Origin: Alistipes dispar
GTDB taxonomy: Bacteria; Bacteroidota; Bacteroidia; Bacteroidales; Rikenellaceae
NCBI RefSeq assembly: GCF_006542685.1
Contig: NZ_AP019736.1
Location: 434,001 to 498,000 of the forward strand
Length of the DNA: 64,000 nt
Direction: 5' to 3'
The translations under genes and the position numbers were made by a program. Below the pieces are notes generated by a model. The model had not been told where the DNA came from, ran no database searches, and worked only from the letters and a program-made list of their open reading frames with translations. The number at the start of each line of letters is the position of its first letter. Position 1 is the stretch's first letter. Below are positions 34,302 through 42,855 of the stretch, piece by piece.

Positions 34302-34325
34302 CCATAAATATCAAACGGATTAAAC

Positions 34326-34526
34326 ATGGATAAACCAAAGAACCGTATAAAAGAGGTGCTTGAAGAAAAAGGCATCAAGCAGATATGGTTGGCGGAAAAA
34401 CTCGGAAAGAGTTTTTGTATCGTCAATTCTTATGTCTGCAACAGACGTCAGCCGAGTTTGGATGTGCTGTTCGAGATTGCAAATATCCTACATGTTGATC
34501 CGAAAGATTTAATCATCAGTAAATAA
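34326..34526 (+). CDS. XRE-family HTH regulator of the island operon
   Basis: 66-aa Cro/C1-type DNA-binding protein: NRIKEVLEEKGIKQIWLAEKL, GKSFCIVNSYVCNRRQPSLD (helix-turn-helix) and FEIANILHVDPKDLIISK. Small regulators of this type commonly precede restriction-modification genes and control them (controller proteins). It lies 10 bp before the nuclease-methylase gene and is the first gene after the promoter, so autoregulation of the whole operon is likely. The palindromic repeats at 33681 and 34015-34067 are possible operators. Confidence 0.85.
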   Translation: MDKPKNRIKEVLEEKGIKQIWLAEKLGKSFCIVNSYVCNRRQPSLDVLFEIANILHVDPKDLIISK

Positions 34527-34536
34527 GCCCAAACAT

Positions 34537-36594
34537 ATGAAATTATACGAAATCCTCAAAGGCTCCGAATACAGTTTGGATATGTTCAGTCAAGAAGTCA
34601 TTGCCGAGTTGGAGAACCGGATTATTGAACGGATCGACAAAAAGGGTAAAACCTATCCGGTGGTATCATGTCTTGTGCGTAATAAAGAAATAAAACTGAC
34701 ACCGGAAGAAATTGTCAGACAACTATATGCGGCTAAATTGATAAATGATTACGGTTATCCTAAAAGCCGGTTGGCTTTTGAATATCCGATTTATTTCGGA
34801 CGTGAAACCAAGCGCGCAGATATCGTGATCCGGGATAATGACGATGCTAACGTCGCCTACATCATAGTTGAGCTGAAAAAACCGAAAGCCAAAGATGGCC
34901 GAGAACAGCTGAAATCTTACACCCATGCGACGGGTGCAAGTATGGCCGTATGGACTAACGGAACGACGATAGCCTATTATCAACGCCAGAATCCGAACTA
35001 TTTCAAGGATATTCCTAATATTCCCAATGTGCACCAAACATTGGAGGATATCCTGCAAACTCCTTTTACTATGGACGATTTGGTCAAAAACGACAAACTG
35101 ACCAAAACAGGCAAGTCGCTTAAAGACCTGATTCTCGAAATGGAAGATGAAGTTCTGGCAAATGCCGGCGTCGATGTATTCGAGGAGGTGTTCAAACTGA
35201 TATTCGCCAAATTGTATGACGAACAAATCGGAGCTACGGAGAAAGATTACAATCTCGTATTCCGCAACTCCGGACAAAGTGATATTCAATTGAAAAATAA
35301 AATTGAGGACCTCTTCCGCAAGGCATGCAGCAAATGGACTGGCGTGTTTGCTAAAGATGCAAAAATAGCTTTGACTCCCCCGCATTTGTCCATCTGCGTC
35401 TCCTCGCTCGAAGGCGTCAAATTGTTCAATTCCAATCTCGACGTAGTGGACGAGGCTTTCGAGTATCTGATGAGCAAAAGCAGCAAGGGTGAAAAAGGGC
35501 AATACTTCACACCCCGTTATGTTATCGATATGTGTGTCAAAATGCTCAATCCGCAGGTGGATGAAACGATGATCGATACGGCTGCAGGCAGCTCGGGATT
35601 CCCTGTTCACACGATATTTCATGTATGGAAACAGATGCAGATAGCAGCTAATAAACCGGTAAATCATCTGTTCACGGCAACGCCGAAAAGTCATGCAGAA
35701 ATCGAATATGTACAAGATAATGTTTTTGCCATCGACTTCGATGAAAAAGCCGTTCGTGTAGCTCGAACCCTGAATTTGATTGCCGGCGATGGTCATACGA
35801 ATGTTCTGCACTTGAATACGCTCGATTGGGCCCGCTGGAATACGGTTACAAAGGAAGAAACATGGGTAGATACCTACAATGATGGCTTCAAAAAGTTGAA
35901 ACAGTTACGTGTCGGCAACGATTTCGGACAGTTCAACTTTGCCATTCTGATGGCCAATCCGCCGTTTGCCGGTGAGATTAAAGAGGGGCAGATTTTAAGT
36001 CGTTACGATCTGGGTATGAAGAATGGTAAGGCACAAAAGAGTGTCAGCCGTGATATTCTTTTCATTGAACGCAATCTTAGTTTCTTGAAACCGGGCGGGC
36101 GTATGGCAATCGTATTACCGCAAGGCAGATTCAACAACAGCAGCGACAAGACCATCCGCGAATATATCGCAGAACGATGTCGTATCCTTGCCGTCGTGGG
36201 GCTGCACGGCAACACATTCAAGCCGCATACCGGCACCAAGACGAGTGTATTGTTCGTTCAGAAATGGGACGACGTACTGTGCCCGAAAGTCGATGATTAT
36301 AACATCTTTTTCGCAACCCAGCAGAAAGAGGGCAAAAACAACAGCGGCGATAAATTATATTGGAAATCGGATAAAATCGGTACGACGACCGATCCGAAAC
36401 TTGCACTTTGCGACAAATATGGACATCCTGTTGTTTATCACGATCTGCTCGCAACCGTAAATTATAACTGGAACGAAGAGAAAAAGTGCAATGAAATAGA
36501 GCAAATTACCCCCGACGGCATTGCCGAGGCGTTTGTCGAATTCGCCAAGAAAGAACGGCTATCTTTTTTCGCGGATGCCCCTTTGATAAAGTAA
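34537..36594 (+). CDS. HSDR_N nuclease-N6-adenine methylase fusion (Type I/IIG-like restriction-modification)
   Basis: 685-aa single-chain nuclease plus methylase. Residues about 20-150 resemble the HSDR_N endonuclease domain, with Asp95 in KRADIVI and Glu112-x-Lys114 in IIVELKK forming a PD-(D/E)xK site. From about residue 200 it is an HsdM-like helical region and N6-adenine MTase: SAM motif I near DTAAGSSGFPV (347-357), catalytic NPPF at 474-477, and a preceding KGQYFTPRYVID typical of HsdM. There is no HsdR-type helicase anywhere in the island, so cleavage would depend on the fused nuclease, as in Type IIG enzymes. The specificity gene follows. The 3' end has the slippery heptamer C CCT TTG (36579-36585), after which a -1 shift enters the specificity frame directly. 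GC is about that of the island, well below the host. Confidence 0.88.
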   Translation: MKLYEILKGSEYSLDMFSQEVIAELENRIIERIDKKGKTYPVVSCLVRNKEIKLTPEEIVRQLYAAKLINDYGYPKSRLAFEYPIYFGRETKRADIVIRDNDDANVAYIIVELKKPKAKDGREQLKSYTHATGASMAVWTNGTTIAYYQRQNPNYFKDIPNIPNVHQTLEDILQTPFTMDDLVKNDKLTKTGKSLKDLILEMEDEVLANAGVDVFEEVFKLIFAKLYDEQIGATEKDYNLVFRNSGQSDIQLKNKIEDLFRKACSKWTGVFAKDAKIALTPPHLSICVSSLEGVKLFNSNLDVVDEAFEYLMSKSSKGEKGQYFTPRYVIDMCVKMLNPQVDETMIDTAAGSSGFPVHTIFHVWKQMQIAANKPVNHLFTATPKSHAEIEYVQDNVFAIDFDEKAVRVARTLNLIAGDGHTNVLHLNTLDWARWNTVTKEETWVDTYNDGFKKLKQLRVGNDFGQFNFAILMANPPFAGEIKEGQILSRYDLGMKNGKAQKSVSRDILFIERNLSFLKPGGRMAIVLPQGRFNNSSDKTIREYIAERCRILAVVGLHGNTFKPHTGTKTSVLFVQKWDDVLCPKVDDYNIFFATQQKEGKNNSGDKLYWKSDKIGTTTDPKLALCDKYGHPVVYHDLLATVNYNWNEEKKCNEIEQITPDGIAEAFVEFAKKERLSFFADAPLIK
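36579..36585 (+). promoter_or_regulatory. candidate -1 programmed frameshift heptamer
   Basis: C CCT TTG in the methylase frame matches X XXY YYZ. After a -1 slip the next codons are GAT AAA GTA AAA TAC GAG and run into the specificity ORF without a stop; the zero frame stops 9 bp later at TAA (36592-36594). Confidence 0.45.
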
Positions 36595-36608
36595 AATACG
36601 AGGCTTTA

Positions 36609-37991
36609 TTGGAGGGGCTGGAGATAAAAGAAAAAAAACTCTATGAAGTATTAAGTAATAAGGATTTTCGAATAGATAGTTCTTTTTACACAAAAGAGCC
36701 AAAGAAAAATCCGGATCTTATTTATGCTAAAATCGGCGAACACCTTATTTCGTCGCAATACGGTATATCTATCGAGATGAATACGGATTCTGTTGGATAT
36801 CCTATTTACCGCATGAACGAGATTCATGATATGTTATGCGATCTTGATGTCGATAAATGTGCTGATATTACACAAGCCGAATACGACAGATTCGCATTAA
36901 AAGATAGGGATGTGCTATTTAATCGAACCAACTCCTTTGAATGGGTAGGTCGAACGGGCATATATTATCAAAATGATGATATACAGCGGACGTTTGCTTC
37001 TTATCTGGTAAGGCTGAATCCTAAAGACAGCATATTACCGGAATATCTGTGTGCCTATTTGAATTGCAAATATGGAGAATGGGATGTAAAGCGCAGAGCA
37101 AGGCAATCAATTAATCAAACCAATGTAAATCCGGAAGAAGTCAAAGAAATTGAAATCCCGATTCTTGATATCGATTTGCAACAAAAAATCCAATGCTGTT
37201 TTACACAGGCAAATTCTTTAAGAATTTTATCGCAAAAGACTTATTCCGAAGCAGAATTAATATTGCATAACGAATTAGGAATTAACTCGATAGCAGTAAC
37301 CGATGTGAATGTATCACAAAAACGGTTTTCCGATTTTATTAATAGCGGCCGATTGGATGCGGAATATTATCAACCCAAATACGACGGTCTTTTTTCTCGA
37401 TTGAGTGAGTTTGAGACTAAACGATTAGGAGATATAGTCCGAATCTGCAAATCAATAGAACCTGGAAGCGAAGCATACCAGAATCAAGGTATTCCCTTTA
37501 TGCGTGTTAGCAATCTGTCTAAATTCGGTTTTTCGGATACGGAAATACATTTATCGTCAGATGAATACGGAGATGTAATTCGGCCTAAACAAAATACCAT
37601 TCTACTCTCTAAAGATGGAAGTGTAGGTATTGCTTATAAAGTCGAACAAGATATGAATGTCATAACCTCAGGCGCAATATTGCATTTGACCATTACGGAT
37701 AATGAATTTATGCCTGATTATTTGACGCTTGTCCTTAATTCTGTTATCGTTGGTATGCAGGCGGAACGAGATGCCGGAGGATCAATCATACAACACTGGA
37801 AACCGTCGGAAATCGAAAATGTCGTCATCCCAAAGTTAAGCCAAGAAATTCAACAGGAGATTACAAATAAGGTGAAAGAAAGTTTTGCATTACGACGTGA
37901 AAGCAAACGATTATTAAACCTTGCCAAAACCGCAGTAGAAACAACCATCGAACAAGGTGAAAATGCAGCTTTGAGACTATTAGATAGATAA
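36609..37991 (+). CDS. Type I restriction specificity (S) subunit-like protein
   Basis: 460-aa DNA-recognition protein with two target-recognition domains: about residues 15-195 (IGEHLISSQYGISIEMN through NPEEVKEIEIPIL and DIDLQQKIQ) and about 240-440 (KRLGDIVRICKS through SEIENVVIPKLSQEIQQEI), each followed by a helix. No ATG lies near the N-terminus; the listed start is a TTG at 36609. The frame is open further upstream into the methylase gene and gives FDKVKYEALLEGLEIKEKK, which looks like natural protein sequence. So the product may be made as a methylase-specificity fusion by -1 frameshifting, or the two genes may have been one and suffered an indel. The PIN-GNAT gene starts 18 bp after its stop. 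Confidence 0.85.
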   Translation: MEGLEIKEKKLYEVLSNKDFRIDSSFYTKEPKKNPDLIYAKIGEHLISSQYGISIEMNTDSVGYPIYRMNEIHDMLCDLDVDKCADITQAEYDRFALKDRDVLFNRTNSFEWVGRTGIYYQNDDIQRTFASYLVRLNPKDSILPEYLCAYLNCKYGEWDVKRRARQSINQTNVNPEEVKEIEIPILDIDLQQKIQCCFTQANSLRILSQKTYSEAELILHNELGINSIAVTDVNVSQKRFSDFINSGRLDAEYYQPKYDGLFSRLSEFETKRLGDIVRICKSIEPGSEAYQNQGIPFMRVSNLSKFGFSDTEIHLSSDEYGDVIRPKQNTILLSKDGSVGIAYKVEQDMNVITSGAILHLTITDNEFMPDYLTLVLNSVIVGMQAERDAGGSIIQHWKPSEIENVVIPKLSQEIQQEITNKVKESFALRRESKRLLNLAKTAVETTIEQGENAALRLLDR

Positions 37992-38009
37992 ATCAAGTGT
38001 AAAAACTCG

Positions 38010-39476
38010 ATGAATATACTTTTAGACACGAATATCATTATTCCATTGGAAGATACGAGCAGGGTCCTCGATTCTTCTTTTGCTGAACTGCGGAAACTCT
38101 CCGCAGAACAGAGTCATTGTCTGTATATTCATCCGATGCAACTTGAAGACATTAACCGAGACAAGAATCAAGAAAGACGGGGAATCGTATTATCTCGGTT
38201 AAAGCAATATTCACAGATAGAAAATCCACCAGTCTTATCCAGTCGGGAATGCCATAAACTCGGTTTATCACAATCCAACGACAACGACAAAGTAGACAAT
38301 AACGTTTTGTTCGCTTTGTATCGGGGGGCAGCGCACCTTCTCGTTACAAACGACGAAGGCATTCACCGGAAAGCCACGAAAATCGGATTGCAGGATAAAG
38401 TATATCGGTTAGAACAATTCTTGTTATTACTTCGGCGATATACGACTGTCCCGTTTTCTTTCGATTACACTGGTGTAAAAGAGCGCTTTCTATATGAAAT
38501 AGATAAAAACCAACCGTTCTTCGAATCTTTACGGCAGTCGTATGACGACTTTGATAAGTGGTTTCAGAAATGTGCCGCAGACAAGCGGAAATGCTGGTGT
38601 ATAGAAGACGGAACCGGCAACATCGTCGCAGTCTGTATCTACAAACACGAGCAAGATGCTCAGCTGACTGATAACGGAGAGGTTATTCCCGGACGCATCT
38701 TGAAGCTTTGTACATTTAAAGTCGATATAAAAGCTCGCGGAAAGAAATTAGGCGAGCGACTTTTGTATATCGCATTCGATTATTGTGTAAAAAACAAGTT
38801 GGACTGGGTATATCTACATACGTTCGGAGAGGAACAAAAAACGCTTGTAGGGCTTTGTTTAGATTATGGCTTTTATTGTCTCGGTAAATACAAACAAGAT
38901 GATGTTTATATTAAGCCAATGAAATTAATGGATGATGATTGCGGCAGTTTGGATTCTTTGATAAGATATTATCCCTACTTCAAGGATAATGAATCTGTTC
39001 AAAAGTTCATTATTCCTATTCGACCGCAATACCATGAAGATTTGTTCCCGGACTTCAGCAGCATGAAAGGTTCTCTGTTCGAGAAAGATCAATCGTTGTA
39101 TTCTTGCCAAGGAAATACAATCAAAAAAGCGTATTTGTGTCATTCCAAAATAAAAACGATTCGTAAAGGGGATATCATCCTATTTTACCGAAGCAAAGAC
39201 CGGAAATCCATACAATGTATGGGAATCGTCGAAGATGTTCTATTTTCAGAAAATATCGACGAAGTATTTCCTGCCATTGCCAAAAGAACCGTCTACAGTT
39301 ATTCGGATTTACTTAAAATTCTGGAGAAAAAGACGCTAGTAATACTTTTCCGGTATATCGCTCTTGATAAAGAAATATCCTATCAACAGATTGCTAAGGC
39401 CAAAGTTGAAGGATATATCCAAAGTATTAGAAAAATTGATAATCAACAATATTCAGCATTGATACATGAGAACTGA
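38010..39476 (+). CDS. PIN nuclease-GNAT acetyltransferase-PUA-like triple fusion
   Basis: Unusual 488-aa three-domain protein. Residues 1-125 are a PIN domain: LLDTN with Asp6, Glu46, Asp96 (VDNNVLFALY) and Asp115 (LVTNDEG) form the acidic metal site of VapC-type RNases. Residues about 170-305 are a GNAT acetyltransferase: the acetyl-CoA loop KARGKKLGERLL (about 241-252) follows the strand LKLCTFKVDI. Residues about 345-488 look PUA/EVE/ASCH-like (IRKGDIILFYRSKDRK and CMGIVEDV), a fold that binds RNA or modified bases. The next gene, an ASCH protein, overlaps its end by 11 bp, so the two are translationally coupled. Domain calls are from motif recognition and the PUA-like call is the least certain. 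Could be a toxin-antitoxin effector or defence nuclease. Confidence 0.75.
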   Translation: MNILLDTNIIIPLEDTSRVLDSSFAELRKLSAEQSHCLYIHPMQLEDINRDKNQERRGIVLSRLKQYSQIENPPVLSSRECHKLGLSQSNDNDKVDNNVLFALYRGAAHLLVTNDEGIHRKATKIGLQDKVYRLEQFLLLLRRYTTVPFSFDYTGVKERFLYEIDKNQPFFESLRQSYDDFDKWFQKCAADKRKCWCIEDGTGNIVAVCIYKHEQDAQLTDNGEVIPGRILKLCTFKVDIKARGKKLGERLLYIAFDYCVKNKLDWVYLHTFGEEQKTLVGLCLDYGFYCLGKYKQDDVYIKPMKLMDDDCGSLDSLIRYYPYFKDNESVQKFIIPIRPQYHEDLFPDFSSMKGSLFEKDQSLYSCQGNTIKKAYLCHSKIKTIRKGDIILFYRSKDRKSIQCMGIVEDVLFSENIDEVFPAIAKRTVYSYSDLLKILEKKTLVILFRYIALDKEISYQQIAKAKVEGYIQSIRKIDNQQYSALIHEN

Positions 39477-39882
39477 AACAATCATATTATCCATTCATCC
39501 AAGTCATATTGAAAAAATACTATCTGGGGAGAAGCTATACGAATATCGCAAGCGCATTCCTACGGATATACGACATATTGTTGTATATGCAACGTCTCCG
39601 ATCAAAATGATTGTCGCCTTGATTGAGATAGATTCAATTTTAAAGGGGACGCCAGAATGCGTATGGGAAAAAACCAAAAAACATGCAGGTGTTTCCAAAG
39701 ATTTTTTCATGCTCTATTTTGCCGACCATCAAGATTCTTATGCTATCAAATTTAAGACGGTTTTCAAATTAGAGACGCCGAAATCTTTAATGTGCTTGGG
39801 TAATAATATTGCTGCTCCACAATCTTATACATACCTCACAGAGACAACAGAGGAATTGTGTAATAAATTAGGGCTAAAGTAA
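39466..39882 (+). CDS. ASCH-domain protein
   Basis: 138-aa ASCH-fold protein (PUA-like superfamily). The hallmark ILSGEKLYEYRKRIP is at residues about 18-32, followed by a strand with VVYATSP and an ALIEIDSI strand. Members include YqfB, an N4-acetylcytidine amidohydrolase, as well as RNA-binding proteins. Its ATG overlaps the last 11 bp of the PIN-GNAT gene, which implies a stoichiometric pair. A GNAT partner that could place acetyl groups and an ASCH partner that could remove or read them is an attractive hypothesis, not shown by the sequence. The Fic gene starts 7 bp after it. Confidence 0.82.
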   Translation: MRTETIILSIHPSHIEKILSGEKLYEYRKRIPTDIRHIVVYATSPIKMIVALIEIDSILKGTPECVWEKTKKHAGVSKDFFMLYFADHQDSYAIKFKTVFKLETPKSLMCLGNNIAAPQSYTYLTETTEELCNKLGLK

Positions 39883-39889
39883 TTAAGCA

Positions 39890-41011
39890 ATGATGAACTT
39901 CGACGAATACATTCGCCAAGGCGAACCGCAGAAACGGGAAAAAGGATATGCGTGGCAGACTGCAATCGGTTTGCAGGCCGTCGACGGGCTCAAGCCATCC
40001 GACTATCTGATTGAAACCGCCCGAAAAGATATTGAAGGTGAAATTACGATTGATGAAGCGGAACAGCTCATAAAAAGCTACTACCAGTCGAAAGAAGCGC
40101 GTACACCCGAAGAGGCAGAAACGCATGAGGCGGATACGGCATCGACCAACATCCGCCGACTTCTTACCGAGAAAACCTTTGCTTTTACACTTGTCGGGCT
40201 GACATCGATTCATCGTCGGATTTTTGATGGGGTATTCAAATTTGCGGGACAAATCCGAGATTACAACATTACCAAAAAGGAATGGGTGCTGCGCGGTGAT
40301 ACGGTGTTGTATGTTTCCGCGCCCGATCTCCGCAAAGCGATCGAATACGACTTGGAACAAGAACGCCAGTTCGACTATTCAAAAGTGGACAGGAATGGAT
40401 TAGTGAGCCACATAGCCAAATTCGTATCTGGATTATGGCAAATTCATCCGTTTGGTGAGGGAAATACGCGAACTACGGCCGTGTTCATGATTCTCTATCT
40501 ACGTTCTATGGGCTTTGATGTAACAAACGATCTGTTCGCCAATCATTCGTGGTATTTCCGTAATGCACTGGTACGTGCCAACTACCAAAACGTGCGAAAA
40601 GGCATCATGCGTAATTCCGAATATTTGGAACGGTTCTTTCGTAATCTTCTATTGGGTGAAACGAATGAGTTGCGGAATAGGTATATGGTGGTTAATGCTC
40701 CGGAAGAGCTGACGGCAAAACAAGTCCAGCAAATCGACCGTACAAGTACCGAACAACCTGCCGTACAAGTAACCGAACAAGTTCGCGCTTTGTTGTTGGC
40801 TTTGTCAAACGAACAATTATCGTTAAAAGTATTGATGGAGAAAGTCGGTCTGAAACATCGTCCGACATTTTTGGAGAACTATATAACCCCCGCTTCCGAA
40901 GCCGGTTTTCTCAAGGTGCTATATCCCGACAAGCCCAATCACCCGAGACAAAAATACCTGCTTACGGCAAAAGGGCTGGCTCTATATAACGAAATAAAGA
41001 AAATGCAATAG
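39890..41011 (+). CDS. Fic-family protein (AMPylase) with C-terminal winged helix
   Basis: 373-aa Fic/DOC-superfamily enzyme that would transfer AMP (or another nucleotide part) to a target protein. The catalytic core HPFGEGNTRT begins at His186, with the conserved Phe, Glu, Gly-Asn and Arg. Residues about 45-70 (GEITIDEAEQLIKSYY) resemble the VbhA-type antitoxin helix fused in cis; a clear inhibitory S/T-x-x-x-E-G/N motif is not seen, so autoinhibition is uncertain. The C-terminal about 85 residues (from VTEQVRALLLALSN through LKVLMEKVGLKHRPTFLENY) form a winged-helix-like region, common in chromosomal Fic proteins. Last gene of the operon, 7 bp after the ASCH gene. Confidence 0.9.
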   Translation: MMNFDEYIRQGEPQKREKGYAWQTAIGLQAVDGLKPSDYLIETARKDIEGEITIDEAEQLIKSYYQSKEARTPEEAETHEADTASTNIRRLLTEKTFAFTLVGLTSIHRRIFDGVFKFAGQIRDYNITKKEWVLRGDTVLYVSAPDLRKAIEYDLEQERQFDYSKVDRNGLVSHIAKFVSGLWQIHPFGEGNTRTTAVFMILYLRSMGFDVTNDLFANHSWYFRNALVRANYQNVRKGIMRNSEYLERFFRNLLLGETNELRNRYMVVNAPEELTAKQVQQIDRTSTEQPAVQVTEQVRALLLALSNEQLSLKVLMEKVGLKHRPTFLENYITPASEAGFLKVLYPDKPNHPRQKYLLTAKGLALYNEIKKMQ

Positions 41012-41689
41012 TCTTGATAATTGCTTCCATTATGAACCTTTCCATCTTCATAGCGATATCCTTTTGTGACATTTTTATCGGATAGCTTTCGGCGGTTGGA
41101 GCTGTTTCTTGCATTGGACGTTTGCCAAAGCCGATTTGATCCGGGTTTGTCCGTTTGCCACGAAATTCATTTCGGGGGAGCCTAATACCCCGTCCGACAT
41201 TCGTCGTCGGGTGGGTTGCCATACAATCTGCAAGCAGAGGTAGTGAGATTGTCCAATGTCGGGCAGATTATGAAACGGCAAACGTATAGGCAGAGTGCTT
41301 TTGGCGTATCGGGAAATTTAGCCTATACCAGTTCATGTCAAGCAGGCATCCGACAAGAGGATGGAAGAAAGAATTTGCCCCTTGTAGCGTTGTCTTACCT
41401 GGCAAGAATAAGATTATACTTTACTTGACTTTCATGGATAAAATAGAAAGCCTTTCAAAGTCGCCATTTCTTCCTATTATCCGAGCAATAAAATTCCTGT
41501 TTTAGGCATGGTTTTGACCAACTGCACTGTTCCAATTTTCTTTTCAGATGTTTGCATGAAACGGTTTACTTTAGTTTTCTTGCCCTATATATAGGGAAAT
41601 ACTAAACTAAACAGAATTATATATGCTCGCGTGGGAATAAACTACACCAACAAAAAAACATCGTGAAACCATAAAATTCGGCAGCTGCT
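41012..41689. other. non-coding stretch between the Fic gene and the integrase
   Basis: About 680 bp of AT-rich to moderate sequence. A 70-codon frame at 41216-41428 has no recognisable relatives or coding feel. It contains the right copy of the cargo-bracketing repeat (41564-41618). The middle part (about 41090-41410) is less AT-rich than its surroundings and may be a decayed gene. Confidence 0.5.
41564..41618 (+). repeat. right copy of the cargo-bracketing repeat
   Basis: Shares GTTTACTTT, a CTATATATAGG centre and ACTAAACTAAAC-x-GAATT with 34015-34067, in the same orientation; 17 of 18 bases match in the last part. Confidence 0.6.
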
Positions 41690-42823
41690 TTAGTCGAATA
41701 ATCCGTTTACTAAATTAACAGCATCGTCCTTTTTCTGATTGATGATTTTGGCGTAGACTTGCGTCATCTTCACATCGGCATGACCGAGCAGTTTCGAGGT
41801 CGTGTAGAGGTCTGCACCGAGCGTCAGCATCATCGTTGCGAACGTGTGGCGGCTCGTGTGAAATGAAAACCGCTTATCTATTCCAGCCGCTTTCGCCCAA
41901 GGTTTGAGAAGCGTGTTTATCATCGTTGGACTCGGCAAATCGAATACGTGTTCGTTTGCCGTCTTTTCCCCTCGCTCCGGCATCCACTTCAAGGCTTCGG
42001 GGGAAAGTGGCAGATAAATCGGCTCTTTGGTCTTTTGCATAGATACAGCCAAACGATATTGTCCCCTATCAACAAAGACATCTTTCCACTTTAAACTGAT
42101 GATATCGCTTATCCGCAGTCCGCAGAAACAGGAGAACAAATAAGCCTGTTTTACCGCCTCGTTTTTCATCGGAGTAGCAATCAATGCCCGCACCTCTTCT
42201 ATGGTCATATACGACCGCTTGCTCTCCGGTAGACGGATTTTATCCGAATTGTTGATTTTAGTAAACGGATTGACTTTTATAATTTCCGCTCGCACAGCAG
42301 CGTTCAATGCTCCGTTCAGAATGCGGTAATAGGTATGTAGCGTAAAATTTGATACTTGCTTACCTTTTGGCCGATATTCAGTCAGCAGATAGTCGATATA
42401 CTCTTGGCAAAATGTTTTGTCAATTTGATCCATCGTTACCCGTTCTCCGGCATACTCTTTCAAGATGCGGATGGTAACTTGGATTTGGTTTCCATCTTTC
42501 TTTCCTCGCTTCGCCTGATTCTCTTTGTAGGTTTCCATCCAGTCCAGAAGAAAAACCTTTTCACGGGTTTCGATACCCGCTTCGCCGTTGGTAAGTTGAA
42601 TGATCCGTTTCGATTTGATGGCATTGGCTGCGGCCATAGTCGTTTGATTCCGCACACGGGCATTGTTATCCGTTTCGGGGATAAGATACATCTTCAGATA
42701 CTCATACGTCCGTTTACCGTCCCGATAGATATCCAAATACAGACTTTTGTTTCCATTGGCCAACTCTTTCATCCGAAGACGAATCGGCTCTTTTACTTTC
42801 GTGGGCTTCTTTACTCGTGGCAT
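41690..42823 (-). CDS. tyrosine-type site-specific integrase of the island
   Basis: 377-aa integrase with an N-terminal arm-binding-like domain (about residues 5-90, with LYLDIYRDGKRTYEYLKMYL), a SAM-like core-binding domain (about 105-200), and a catalytic domain containing Arg in CGLRISDI, Lys in QKTKEP, His/Arg in HTSRHTFAT, His in LLGHADVKMT and Tyr in QVYAK. All catalytic residues are present, so it should be active. Start at 42823 (MPRVKKP) is preferred since a -7 element lies upstream; the longer frame adds a hydrophobic stretch unlike any integrase. It is at the right end, pointing into the island, as is usual for integrative elements. Drives integration/excision at the candidate att cores. 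Confidence 0.93.
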   Translation of the reverse strand: MPRVKKPTKVKEPIRLRMKELANGNKSLYLDIYRDGKRTYEYLKMYLIPETDNNARVRNQTTMAAANAIKSKRIIQLTNGEAGIETREKVFLLDWMETYKENQAKRGKKDGNQIQVTIRILKEYAGERVTMDQIDKTFCQEYIDYLLTEYRPKGKQVSNFTLHTYYRILNGALNAAVRAEIIKVNPFTKINNSDKIRLPESKRSYMTIEEVRALIATPMKNEAVKQAYLFSCFCGLRISDIISLKWKDVFVDRGQYRLAVSMQKTKEPIYLPLSPEALKWMPERGEKTANEHVFDLPSPTMINTLLKPWAKAAGIDKRFSFHTSRHTFATMMLTLGADLYTTSKLLGHADVKMTQVYAKIINQKKDDAVNLVNGLFD

Positions 42824-42855
42824 AATTCCTCCTTTTTTACTCGTTATTTCTGCCA

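Larger units (their letters stand above)
33668..34325. other. left-end non-coding region of the island
   Basis: About 660 bp with no convincing gene (a 76-codon open frame at 33729-33959 has no recognisable character). It holds a 20-bp perfect palindrome (33681-33700), the paired AAGGAACAAA repeats, a 20-bp perfect inverted repeat enclosing 232 bp (33882-34153), a 53-bp segment repeated near the right end (34015-34067), and the promoter of the cargo operon. Confidence 0.6.

Noticed and set aside
41216..41428. 70-aa open frame before the integrase
   Set aside because: No recognisable domain; likely chance or decayed sequence.
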